36,238 bases of DNA, taken from positions 1 to 36,238 of the forward strand of contig JAFGUL010000088.1 of assembly GCA_016938535.1 (NCBI GenBank), in the 5' to 3' direction. The position numbers and the translations under genes were made by a program. The notes under the pieces were generated by a model. The model saw only the letters and a list, made by a program, of their open reading frames with translations, did not search any database and had not been told where the DNA came from. This DNA comes from Candidatus Delongbacteria bacterium (lineage in GTDB: Bacteria > Delongbacteria > UBA4055). Positions 1 to 8,224 of this stretch are shown one piece after another (within the stretch, counting starts at the first letter, position 1; each line of letters begins with the position of its first letter).

Positions 1-1208
1 ATAATTCCCAGTTTCTCGGCTTCTTCATATTTACCGTACTGAACATTAAGCTGAATATCTGTAGGAAGCAGTCTTATAGGACAAACACTGACGCATTTAC
101 CGCATGAGATACAAGGCTGTTCTTCATAGACAGACGCATTCTCTTTCGACAGACAGAGGATACCCGAAGTTCCCTTGTGAACCGGAGCGTCTAAAGCATA
201 CATCGCGGCACCCATCATAGGCCCGCCGTTTATGATCTTGTAAACATTCTCTTTCACGCCGCCCGCATATTCTATCAGTTCCGATGTCGGAGTTCCTATC
301 CTTGCAAGAACATTTTTCGGATCCGTTATAGATTCTCCCGTCACGGAAACGACCCTTTCGTAGAACGGCTTGTTGAGAGCTACGGCCTCATAAACAGCAT
401 TGGCAGTTCCGACATTGGAAACGACCACACCGACATCCATCGGAAGACCGCCCGAAGGAACTTCTTTCCCGATCGCAGCCGCAATCAGCTGTTTCTCGCC
501 GCCCTGAGGGTATTTCACTTCAAGTTCGATCACTTTTATGTTCTGTTCCGATGCCGTCTTTTCCTTCATTATCCTGATAGAATCCGGCTTGTTCTTCTCT
601 ATCCCGATGATCCCGTTCGGTGCGTTGACGACCTTCATCATCAGCTTCATTCCCTCAACTATCGTTTCGGGACTCTCCTGCATCAGTCTATCATCGGCGG
701 TCAGGTACGGCTCGCACTCCACGCCGTTTAAGATAATGTAGTCTATCTTTTTTTCCGCCGGAGGAGACAGTTTGACATGGGTCGGGAATCTTGCTCCCCC
801 CATTCCCGCAATACCTGCGGCAGATATCTTTTTCTTGATCTCGTCGGCAGAAAACCCCGAATAGTCAACCTTTACGCCGACACCTTCGAACATCTCGTCA
901 TTCCCGTCCGATTCGATAACTACAGCATCCGATTTGTTCCCAGCCGCATCGGTGATCTTCGCAATAGCTTTCACCTTGCCCGAAACAGAAGCGTGAACCG
1001 GTACCGAGACGAATCCCCCTGCCTCCGAAAGCGGCTGCCCGATTTTCACATCGTCGCCTACAGCAACGATCGCTTTTGAAGGAGCGCCTATATGCTGATG
1101 CAAATGAATCGCCGCGATCTTTGGAGCAGGCATCTTCTCAATAGGCTTCTTTTCCGAAAAGCTTTTGCCGTCAGGCGGGTGATATCCGCCCTTGAATGTA
1201 TATTTCAT
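1..1208 (-). CDS. rnfC: Electron transport complex subunit C, RnfC (3' end cut by window edge)
   Basis: RnfC is the NADH-side peripheral subunit of the Rnf complex, which couples ferredoxin:NAD+ electron transfer to Na+ or H+ pumping at the inner membrane. About 402 codons are visible. The N-terminus carries a barrel-sandwich-like segment (residues 28-80). The NuoF/51-kDa-like motif GMGGARFPTH lies at 135-144. The first ferredoxin-type cluster, C-x2-C-x2-C-x3-C-P, is at Cys366/369/372/376. The second cluster expected in this family lies just past the left edge. The ATG at 1208 has a GAGG-type ribosome site about 8 nt upstream, and a TTGACT/TATTTT promoter sits before it. RnfC is usually the first gene of rnfCDGEAB, which fits its divergent, promoter-proximal position here; the rest would lie to the left. 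Identification is firm. Confidence 0.95.
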   Translation of the reverse strand, partial: MKYTFKGGYHPPDGKSFSEKKPIEKMPAPKIAAIHLHQHIGAPSKAIVAVGDDVKIGQPLSEAGGFVSVPVHASVSGKVKAIAKITDAAGNKSDAVVIESDGNDEMFEGVGVKVDYSGFSADEIKKKISAAGIAGMGGARFPTHVKLSPPAEKKIDYIILNGVECEPYLTADDRLMQESPETIVEGMKLMMKVVNAPNGIIGIEKNKPDSIRIMKEKTASEQNIKVIELEVKYPQGGEKQLIAAAIGKEVPSGGLPMDVGVVVSNVGTANAVYEAVALNKPFYERVVSVTGESITDPKNVLARIGTPTSELIEYAGGVKENVYKIINGGPMMGAAMYALDAPVHKGTSGILCLSKENASVYEEQPCISCGKCVSVCPIRLLPTDIQLNVQYGKYEEAEKLGI

Positions 1209-1254
1209 CAATAAACCCTCGCGTTTATTATCATACAATTTAAAATCCGCGTGA

Positions 1255-1283
1255 AAAATAAAAATCATTTCCCTTTTAGTCAA
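1255..1283 (-). promoter_or_regulatory. Putative sigma-70-type promoter for rnfC
   Basis: Read on the minus strand, TTGACT (1283-1278) is followed after 17 nt by TATTTT (1260-1255). This places a transcription start about 40 nt before the rnfC ATG. The same -35 hexamer TTGACT occurs in the promoter proposed at 19670, which gives some support that this is the local consensus. The rest of the 171-nt gap (1209-1379) holds an isolated TATAAT at 1342-1347 on the plus strand, which may serve coaD but has no good -35. Confidence 0.5.
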
Positions 1284-1379
1284 TTTTTTTCTTTTTAAAT
1301 AAAATCCGAACAAAAGTGTTTTATAACCGCATATTTTTTCTTATAATTCAGGATTATTTAAATAATTTGAGGCATCACT

Positions 1380-1865
1380 ATGAAAACAGCTATATATCCG
1401 GGAACTTTCGACCCTCTTACGAACGGACATCTTGATCTGATCGAGAGAGCTTCAAGGCTTTTCCACAAACTGATCGTCCTTGTCGGAGAAAATACTTCCA
1501 AGAAACCGCTTTTCGATGTAAAGGAAAGAATATACATGATAGAACAGTCCATAAAACATCTGAATAATGTGACGGTTGATTCCAACGCTGAACTTACAGT
1601 TGGGTATGCAAGGAAACATAAAGTAAAAATTTTAGTAAGAGGCGTCAGGGCATTCGCTGATTTTGAGTACGAACTTCAGATGGCCCTTATGAACAGGAAG
1701 CTGGATGAAAATATTGAGACTGTATTTCTGATGCCCAAGAACGAATATTCATATCTCAATTCATCGCTTATTAAGGGAATTTCCGACTTCGATGCCGATG
1801 TAAAGGATTTTGTGCCTCCGGCGGTAATTGAAATGCTTAAGAAGAAAAGGAAGACTGTAAAATAA
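1380..1865 (+). CDS. coaD: Phosphopantetheine adenylyltransferase (CoaD)
   Basis: CoaD transfers AMP from ATP to 4'-phosphopantetheine, giving dephospho-CoA, the penultimate step of CoA synthesis in the cytoplasm. The 161 residues match the usual family length. The nucleotidyltransferase motif GTFDPLTNGH spans residues 8-17, with the catalytic TNGH at 14-17. The middle motif RGVRAFADFEYELQMA and the C-terminal N-S-S-L-I-K triphosphate-contact region are both present. The start ATG follows a GAGG sequence. It is the first gene of the plus-strand run. The next gene, a flippase, overlaps or abuts its stop codon, so coaD probably shares a transcript with the polysaccharide cluster. Identification is firm. 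Confidence 0.97.
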   Translation: MKTAIYPGTFDPLTNGHLDLIERASRLFHKLIVLVGENTSKKPLFDVKERIYMIEQSIKHLNNVTVDSNAELTVGYARKHKVKILVRGVRAFADFEYELQMALMNRKLDENIETVFLMPKNEYSYLNSSLIKGISDFDADVKDFVPPAVIEMLKKKRKTVK

Positions 1866-3160
1866 GCTACAAAAAGAACATAGCTAGCGACTTTATAACA
1901 AGATTTGTCAGGATCTTTGTGCTTTTCGGCACGAGCGTAATTACTGCAAGAGCGCTCGGACCCGAGAATCTGGGCTACACAAAATTCCTTTTTCTTACAC
2001 TTACGACTATCGCGCAGTTCGGCAGTATCGGTGTAATTGACGCTACTTCATACTTTCAGAGAAAAACAAAATACGACATTGAGACAATATTCAAAGTGAA
2101 TTTTACATTTCTGCTTATGGCGGCCTCTCTTTTCATAATTACCATTTTATCCCTCAGGATGAACGGTGTTATATTTGAAGAATACGGAATATCGATACTT
2201 TTATATACCGCTGTGACAGTGATCTTCTTCAATTTCATCAGCGACCTGCTCGTAGCGACAATGATAAGCAGGGAAAAGATAATTTCGATGAACAACATTT
2301 TTCTTGTCACCGGGATATTGAATCTGATCGTTCTTGCACTGCTCTGGAAAAGCGGAAATCTGACGGTCAAAGCATATATGATCCTTTTCCCTCTGAACTC
2401 GGTCGTCAGGACATTAACAATGCTCAGATACAGTAAGATCATGCCCGGATTTAATTTCAGGTTCGGTATAATCGCTGAAGAACTCAAGTACGGAACTATC
2501 GTTTTTCTCGGAGCATTTTTCATTTTTTTGAATTACAGGCTTGATCAGTGGCTGATAAAATTTTTCCTCGGCAATAAGGAACTCGGTCTTTATGCTGTCG
2601 GAGTTGCGATAGCCGAAATTCTGCTCATAATCCCGACCGGTCTGATAAATCCTCTAAGAGCAAGACTTTACAACATCGGGAACGACCATTCGGACTTCAA
2701 AACTGTTACTGCTAAAACAATAAAATTCGCACTTTATGCAACTGCGGCAATATCTGTTCCTGTGTTTTTCCTTGTGCCTCTGATCTCATCTGAATTTCTA
2801 TATGGCGAAAAATATGCGGAGTCAGTCGTAATTATTCAGATACTTATCGCCGGAATAATTTTTCTTACTTTCGGAAAAGTCGGAAGTCATTACTATGTAG
2901 TAAAAGGCCGTCCAGCAATACACATGTATTCTGCACTTTCTATCTTTCTTGTAAATTTTGCGCTCAATCTTATAATGATACCGAAATTCGGGATTAAAGG
3001 TGCAGCGATAGCTTCAAGCATATCATATTTTGCTTACGGGCTCATTTATGTTTATCTTTATTTGAAAGTTGAGAAGTTCCCATTTGCAGATCTTTTCGTT
3101 CTCAGAAGATCAGAGATCAGATTTTATGCATCCAAACTAAAATTCGGAAAGATGGGGTAG
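1862..3160 (+). CDS. Wzx-type polysaccharide flippase (MOP superfamily), probable ATA start
   Basis: This is an integral inner-membrane protein with about 12-14 hydrophobic segments, of the Wzx/RfbX family that flips lipid-linked glycan units to the periplasm. The N-terminal family signature ITARALGPENLGY is clear. The only standard in-frame start is GTG at 1919, but it falls inside the first membrane helix. The frame is open upstream and encodes a typical flippase N-terminus, SYKKNIASDFITRFVRIF, directly after an ATA codon at 1862. The ATA overlaps the coaD stop codon (ATAA), and an AGGA sequence sits about 10 nt upstream. No ATG, GTG or TTG exists between the preceding in-frame stop (1838) and 1919. 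I therefore place the start at ATA 1862 (432 residues). The alternative is GTG 1919, a 413-residue product. The family call is firm; the start is inferred. Confidence 0.88.
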   Translation: MSYKKNIASDFITRFVRIFVLFGTSVITARALGPENLGYTKFLFLTLTTIAQFGSIGVIDATSYFQRKTKYDIETIFKVNFTFLLMAASLFIITILSLRMNGVIFEEYGISILLYTAVTVIFFNFISDLLVATMISREKIISMNNIFLVTGILNLIVLALLWKSGNLTVKAYMILFPLNSVVRTLTMLRYSKIMPGFNFRFGIIAEELKYGTIVFLGAFFIFLNYRLDQWLIKFFLGNKELGLYAVGVAIAEILLIIPTGLINPLRARLYNIGNDHSDFKTVTAKTIKFALYATAAISVPVFFLVPLISSEFLYGEKYAESVVIIQILIAGIIFLTFGKVGSHYYVVKGRPAIHMYSALSIFLVNFALNLIMIPKFGIKGAAIASSISYFAYGLIYVYLYLKVEKFPFADLFVLRRSEIRFYASKLKFGKMG

Positions 3161-3162
3161 CT

Positions 3163-3804
3163 ATGAGCATGAAAATTGTTAAATATCTCATAAAACAGCC
3201 TTTCATATTCTGCAGAAGGAAGTTTTCAGCATTAGCATTTGTTATTAAATTCACTTCGACCGGGAATAACATTAAGACATGCATAAAACTTAGGGACAAA
3301 AAAAACATATCCATGGGTTCGGGAAACTCAATAGGCAGTTTGACATCACTATATTCATACAACGACGGAAAAATTATCCTCGGGAACAAATGCCTTATCG
3401 AAGACCACACAGTGATCGAGGCCCAAAAAGGATCGGTGATTTTCGGGAATAACTCGACACTCAACCAGTTCTCTGTGATCCGGGCTTGGGGTGATGTGAA
3501 AATCGGAAACGGTGTCAGAATAGGTCCCTCAGTCCAGATAATGGCCATGAAGCATAATTTTGATGATCCCGACAGGTATATTTTTCAGCAGGGATTGAGC
3601 GGAACAGGCATAACGATAGGTAACAATGTCTGGATCGGCGGGAACTCGACAGTGCTTGACGGAGTAAAAATCGGCAATAACTGCATAATAGGAGCAGGGT
3701 CTGTAGTGACGAAAAGCATTCCTGACAACAGCATCGCCGTAGGGAACCCGTGCAGAGTAATAAAAGAACTTCAATCTAATATAAAGGAAAGTACAAATGA
3801 ATGA
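3163..3804 (+). CDS. Hexapeptide-repeat (left-handed beta-helix) acyltransferase
   Basis: 213 residues. The C-terminal two thirds are built of [IV]-G-x-x hexapeptide repeats, such as VKIGNGVRIGPSVQIM and GITIGNNVWIGGNSTV, forming a left-handed beta-helix. This fold is found in O-acetyltransferases of the WbbJ/maltose-acetyltransferase type. A His in the MAMKHNF segment is in the place of the usual catalytic His. The ending, DNSIAVGNPCRVIKEL, is characteristic. It likely acetylates a sugar of the surface glycan using acetyl-CoA, by family knowledge and context. The ATG at 3163 sits 2 nt after the flippase stop with GGGG upstream; a second in-frame ATG at 3169 is possible. The 3' end overlaps the next gene by 8 nt. 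The acceptor cannot be read from the sequence. Confidence 0.88.
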   Translation: MSMKIVKYLIKQPFIFCRRKFSALAFVIKFTSTGNNIKTCIKLRDKKNISMGSGNSIGSLTSLYSYNDGKIILGNKCLIEDHTVIEAQKGSVIFGNNSTLNQFSVIRAWGDVKIGNGVRIGPSVQIMAMKHNFDDPDRYIFQQGLSGTGITIGNNVWIGGNSTVLDGVKIGNNCIIGAGSVVTKSIPDNSIAVGNPCRVIKELQSNIKESTNE

Positions 3805-4657
3805 AGAAAAGATCGTTTTTGAGGACGAATTCAATATTTACAACCTTTTAAGAAGGCTGTGGATTGACAGGATGCTTTTTATAGCTATAGTATCCTTATT
3901 CGCAATAGGCAGCATAATATATTCACTTGTCGTAGCTCATCAATACGAGGTGACCGCTACCATACTTCCTGCTGATGCTTCAGAAGAAACTACGATAAAA
4001 GACAGTTCACCTGTGATGGGATTCGCTCTTACAGGATACTCTCATCTGCCTGTAATAAACGGCATTATGATCACCCTCTCATCCAACACTTTTCTTGATC
4101 TGATATATCAGGAATATGAGAACGAGGAAAAACTATTTAAAAATGTGATGAAAGAGATTGACAAGAGCGGTGAAAGTGAAGAATATAAATCACAGCTCAA
4201 AAGGGAAAAAGCTCTAAAATTCCTTAGAAAAGTGATCAAATATAGGGTAAATTCAGATCATAATACTATTCTTCTGTCGATAAAACTCGAAGATAAATAT
4301 TTCGCTTACGAACTGATGAATTTCACCCTGGAAACCCTCAGGAGTATGATCAGAAAGAATAATATCGAAAATCTTGAATCAGACATAAAATTCTATCAGG
4401 AACTTCTTGAAAAGGCTTCAGACCCCAGGATACAGCAGATAATTGACAGGAAACTTACAGATAAAATGGAGAGAAAATTTGTCCTATCTTCAAATGTATT
4501 TACTATAGTAGATAAACCTTTCGTGCCTGCAAAGAGGGTTTTTCCGAGAAGAAGCATGATAGTGGTACTTACAACAATAATCGGAGGCTTTGTCGCACTT
4601 GCCATCGTATCTCTTAAACCAACATTCGTCAAACTTATCAGAATAGTAACCAAGTAA
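3797..4657 (+). CDS. Wzz-like chain-length determinant (polysaccharide co-polymerase)
   Basis: 286 residues with the standard two-helix topology. A membrane segment lies at about 27-46, followed by a large periplasmic part with predicted coiled-coil character in the middle (about 110-230). A second helix lies at about 254-273, preceded by a proline-rich stretch (DKPFVPAKRVFPRR). This is the layout of Wzz/PCP proteins, which set glycan chain length together with the Wzy polymerase. There is no C-terminal tyrosine kinase domain, so it is PCP-1-like rather than a Wzc-type PCP-2a protein. It overlaps the acyltransferase gene by 8 nt and lies 20 nt before the polymerase gene, so translation is probably coupled. 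Confidence 0.85.
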   Translation: MNEEKIVFEDEFNIYNLLRRLWIDRMLFIAIVSLFAIGSIIYSLVVAHQYEVTATILPADASEETTIKDSSPVMGFALTGYSHLPVINGIMITLSSNTFLDLIYQEYENEEKLFKNVMKEIDKSGESEEYKSQLKREKALKFLRKVIKYRVNSDHNTILLSIKLEDKYFAYELMNFTLETLRSMIRKNNIENLESDIKFYQELLEKASDPRIQQIIDRKLTDKMERKFVLSSNVFTIVDKPFVPAKRVFPRRSMIVVLTTIIGGFVALAIVSLKPTFVKLIRIVTK

Positions 4658-4677
4658 ACGGGATATCTCTTTAAATT

Positions 4678-5970
4678 ATGCCTGAGTATTTCTATTACAT
4701 ACTTTTCAGTGTCACTTTTCTAATGATCGCGTTATCATGGATCAAATCTGAAAATCTCTTTAACCCGGTCTCTATCTTCAATATGTGGTGGGGATTCTTC
4801 ATTTTCGTAGCTACACTTGATCTCGGTGGTCTTAGAATGCCTTCATTAAAAGCTCTTATGCTGCTTATTCTGTCACAGGCTATGTTCTCACTCGGCGGTC
4901 TCACTTTTCTGTCTCCAAAAAAAATAATGCTTGACCGGAACGATTCAAAAGTTTTGAAAAACCCACCTCTAGCTTTAAGGATTTTTCTTCCACTTCAGCT
5001 ATTACTCACTTTTTTCCTGCTTATATATCTTGTTAAAGCCATCGGGATGCTGCGGTCAATGGATCCCGGATCTTTCAGGGCTCTGGTATTCGATAATTCA
5101 GGTGTTATGGGCGAGAACCGAAAATATTTCTTCTACATTATACTTCCTTCTCTATATGTCAGTGCGTTCACTTCTATTACCGGAGTTCTTTTATACAGGG
5201 TAAAACTCAGATACCTTATACTTTCGCTGTCGAACCTGATACTTTACAGCATGGTAACAATAGGAAGGGCTCCTATCTTTATAGCTATAATGGGATTTTC
5301 ATTTGGATTGATATATGTCTATCAGCTCAAAAAGATAAAAATAAAATTCCGGTATATACTTCTTGTTTCGATCCCGGTTGTATATCTTATATCTATGAGT
5401 GTTTATAGAAAAGCTTATATGTCGGGGTCCAAAACAGTATTTACAATGTTATCAGAATATATTGTCTGGTATTTCACAGGAGCTTTTACAGCTTTCGATT
5501 ATTTTCTAGATTTCTGTAAGGAGGGAGTAGCAAGAGAATACTCGTACGGGAGAGCAATGATCGCAGGGATCGAGGATTATCTATATCCGTTACTTAAGAG
5601 GATTTTTCCGGGTTATATACCTGTCAACGAGTATATTCACGACTTTACGAAAATATTCAGAAGTCTCGGGGGAGCGGCTACTCACCACAATTCTCACTAC
5701 ACAATGGTTATGGAATTCATGTGGGATGCAGGATATTACGGTGTTGTTATACTACCCTACATATTCGGAGCGATCATTGCGAAAGTTTACAACAGCTTCA
5801 GGACAAAACATTCTATAGCTACATTTGCATCTCTTATCCTTCTGACATATCTGAGCCTTATGGGTATCATGCGCTGGGAGTTAAGATACATCTGGAGCTG
5901 GGGTACTTTAGCCGGGATTTTCTTCCTGGCACATAGATTTGTTTTAAGAAAAACTCCGGCCGTTCAATGA
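4678..5970 (+). CDS. Wzy-like oligosaccharide repeat unit polymerase
   Basis: 430 residues with roughly a dozen hydrophobic segments over the whole length. It has a long polar loop in the second half containing GGAATHHNSHYT followed by DAGYYGVV. This arrangement is common in O-antigen/oligosaccharide polymerases (Wzy). Such proteins join lipid-linked repeat units in the periplasm. Sequence conservation in the family is low, so the call rests on topology, length and neighbours (Wzx, Wzz, glycosyltransferases). The stop codon overlaps the start of the next gene in an ATGA arrangement. An O-antigen ligase (WaaL) is an alternative, since both share this general topology. Confidence 0.78.
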   Translation: MPEYFYYILFSVTFLMIALSWIKSENLFNPVSIFNMWWGFFIFVATLDLGGLRMPSLKALMLLILSQAMFSLGGLTFLSPKKIMLDRNDSKVLKNPPLALRIFLPLQLLLTFFLLIYLVKAIGMLRSMDPGSFRALVFDNSGVMGENRKYFFYIILPSLYVSAFTSITGVLLYRVKLRYLILSLSNLILYSMVTIGRAPIFIAIMGFSFGLIYVYQLKKIKIKFRYILLVSIPVVYLISMSVYRKAYMSGSKTVFTMLSEYIVWYFTGAFTAFDYFLDFCKEGVAREYSYGRAMIAGIEDYLYPLLKRIFPGYIPVNEYIHDFTKIFRSLGGAATHHNSHYTMVMEFMWDAGYYGVVILPYIFGAIIAKVYNSFRTKHSIATFASLILLTYLSLMGIMRWELRYIWSWGTLAGIFFLAHRFVLRKTPAVQ

Positions 5971-7010
5971 AAAAAACACCTGAAATATCTGTGATTATGT
6001 CAGTATATAATGCCGAACCTTTTCTGGCGGAAGCCATAGAAAGTATTCTAGGTCAGTCTTTTTCAGATTTTGAATTTATTATTACAAACGATGCTTCTAC
6101 TGACGGCTCGCTCGAGATATTGAGTAATTACTCAAAGAAAGATGACAGGATAATCCTTTTGAGGAACCTTGAGAATCGTGGTCTGGCTGCAAACCTGAAC
6201 AGAATGATTGAAATTGCTGAAGGGAAATATATAGCCAGAATGGATGCAGATGATATTTCTCTTCCGGAAAGGCTTCAGAAACAGTACGATTTCATGGAAA
6301 ACAATCCGGGTATCGGAGTTTCAGGAGCTCAGATAATTCCTTTCGGAAGTAAAAAGTTTAAAATGGATCCTGCACCGGTCACGCACGAAGAGATCAAAGC
6401 TTCCCTTTTTTTCACAAACCCTATGATGCACCCGACCGTTATGTTCAGAAAAAGTGTACTTGAAGAAACCTCTGCAAGATATGACGAAAACCTTCGGACC
6501 AGTCAGGATCTTGATCTGTGGTTTTCACTAATAAGAAAAACAAAATTTGCTAACTGCTCAGAACCAATGCTTAGATACAGAATAGAAGGATCAGGTGCGT
6601 CTTTTATAGCGAATTATGCAGGTAATTCCAAGGCTGAACTTTTATCTAGAATTCTGAAAAAAGGAATCTTATCTTCATTTCCTGAATTTACTAAATTAAA
6701 TCTTAATGTGCTGTGTAATTTAAGCAACGGTTTTGCAAAGTCAGTTACTGACCTTGATTCCACAAATAATGTCATTGAAGAAATTATAAAGCTAAATGCG
6801 CAAAAAAAGATTTTTAATGACAAATATTTCATGTATTTCCTTTCAAAACAATTTTTTAGATTCTGCACAAATTCAACTCATTTAGGGATTAAAGTATTTG
6901 CCTATTACAAATCATCTCCTTATAGAAAATTCTATAATCCCGGATTAAATTTAAAAAACAGACTTCTTATTAAATCCATTGTAAAATTCAAATCTCATGG
7001 TAATAAATGA
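5967..7010 (+). CDS. GT2-family glycosyltransferase
   Basis: 347 residues. The N-terminal 220 residues form a GT-A fold: nucleotide-binding start PEISVIMSVYNAEPFL, a TNDASTDGS motif around residue 40, and the metal-binding RMDADD at 91-96. The acceptor-side segment RTSQDLDLWF follows. The C-terminal 120 residues are basic and lack a recognisable domain. By family it transfers a sugar from a nucleotide donor to the lipid-linked glycan at the cytoplasmic face; donor and linkage are unknown. It overlaps both neighbours by 4 nt (ATGA). From about position 6600 its base composition shifts to AT-rich, continuing through the next three genes. It is related to the GT2 at 14399. Confidence 0.9.
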   Translation: MKKTPEISVIMSVYNAEPFLAEAIESILGQSFSDFEFIITNDASTDGSLEILSNYSKKDDRIILLRNLENRGLAANLNRMIEIAEGKYIARMDADDISLPERLQKQYDFMENNPGIGVSGAQIIPFGSKKFKMDPAPVTHEEIKASLFFTNPMMHPTVMFRKSVLEETSARYDENLRTSQDLDLWFSLIRKTKFANCSEPMLRYRIEGSGASFIANYAGNSKAELLSRILKKGILSSFPEFTKLNLNVLCNLSNGFAKSVTDLDSTNNVIEEIIKLNAQKKIFNDKYFMYFLSKQFFRFCTNSTHLGIKVFAYYKSSPYRKFYNPGLNLKNRLLIKSIVKFKSHGNK

Positions 7011-8209
7011 AAGAAAACAAAAACATAGCAATGCTTATACCTCATATGAAAATTGGTGGAACCGAGAAAGTCGCATCTGTTTTAGCGTCAGAATTCTCTA
7101 AACATAATAAAGATGTACATTTATTTTTATATGACGATAAAATTGAGTTTGAATATACAGGGAAAAGTGTGATTTTGAATTTTCAAAACAAAAAGAATAT
7201 TTTCGCTAAGTTATTTAATCTTCATCAAAGAATAAAATTACTTAGATCTTTAAAAAAAGATTACTCCATTGATGCAACGATAAGTTTTTTTACACATACA
7301 AATTTTTATAATATCTGGAGCAAAACAAAAGATAAAGTAATTTTAACTGTACATTCTAATAATATCTTTGAACAAAACTGTATTATAGACTACTTCATTA
7401 AACATGTTTATATAAAGGCAGACCATATTGTTACTGTTTCAAAAAAAATAAAAAATAATCTTATAAATAGATTTCATTTTCCTGAAGAGAAAATTTCAGT
7501 TATATATAACCCTCTTGACATACAGAAAATCTCCATGCTGAGTAAAGAGAAAATTGAAGATGAATTCATCGACATATTTAATAATAAACCGGTTATAGTT
7601 TCTGTTGGAAGATTCTCATGGGAAAAAGCTCAATGGAGAATGCTAAAAGTTCTTAAACTTCTTCAAACTGGCAATATTAATGTAAATCTTCTTTTCGTTG
7701 GATTCGATATCTCAACTCAAAAAAACAATCCAGTTTTTCAGGATTTTATGAAGATGATAAATAGACTTGAACTAAATGATAGTGTTTTCTTCGCAGGCAT
7801 ACAAACTAATCCGTACAAATTCATCGCAAATTCAAAAGTACTAGCTTTGACATCTGTGTATGAAGGATTCGGATTAGTTATTGCGGAGAGTATGGCTTGC
7901 GGTGTTCCGGTTGTTTCAGTAGACTGTGACTCGGGACCTAGAGAGATTATTGCACCTCAGTCCGATATAAATTTAAAGGCAGAAAAATCCGAATTCGAAG
8001 AATTTGGTGTCTTAACCCCAATAATGCCTTTAACAAAGAGTGCAATCACAGATATTGAAAGTTCTGAAATAGAAATGGCTCGATCAATAAAAATACTTTT
8101 GGAAGATAAAGACCTATATGAGAAATATTCTAAGAAAGGAATAGAGAGAGCTAAAAGCTTTAATGTAAATAAAATAGTTAGCGAGTATGAATTGCTGATC
8201 GATATATAA
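7007..8209 (+). CDS. GT4-family glycosyltransferase (tandem paralogue 1)
   Basis: 400 residues, GT-B fold. It begins with AMLIPHMKIGGTEKVASVLA, the donor/acceptor loop typical of GT4. The mid-protein linker ends in VSVGRFSWEKAQ, and the E-x7-E donor motif appears as YEGFGLVIAESMACGVPVV. The following DCDSGPREI is also typical. It probably adds one sugar to the repeat unit; specificity is unknown. It resembles the next gene along its whole length, so the two are an old tandem duplication. The DNA is AT-rich compared with the flanks. The start overlaps the upstream stop (ATGA). Confidence 0.9.
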   Translation: MKENKNIAMLIPHMKIGGTEKVASVLASEFSKHNKDVHLFLYDDKIEFEYTGKSVILNFQNKKNIFAKLFNLHQRIKLLRSLKKDYSIDATISFFTHTNFYNIWSKTKDKVILTVHSNNIFEQNCIIDYFIKHVYIKADHIVTVSKKIKNNLINRFHFPEEKISVIYNPLDIQKISMLSKEKIEDEFIDIFNNKPVIVSVGRFSWEKAQWRMLKVLKLLQTGNINVNLLFVGFDISTQKNNPVFQDFMKMINRLELNDSVFFAGIQTNPYKFIANSKVLALTSVYEGFGLVIAESMACGVPVVSVDCDSGPREIIAPQSDINLKAEKSEFEEFGVLTPIMPLTKSAITDIESSEIEMARSIKILLEDKDLYEKYSKKGIERAKSFNVNKIVSEYELLIDI

Positions 8210-8224
8210 ACCAATGGAGAATAG

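Noticed and set aside
777..1079. A 100-codon plus-strand open frame inside 1-1208
   Set aside because: It is antisense to rnfC, which has clear motifs and runs through the whole stretch.
2056..2523. A 155-codon open frame on the minus strand
   Set aside because: It is antisense to the flippase; the hydrophobic look comes from the complementary pattern of the membrane helices.
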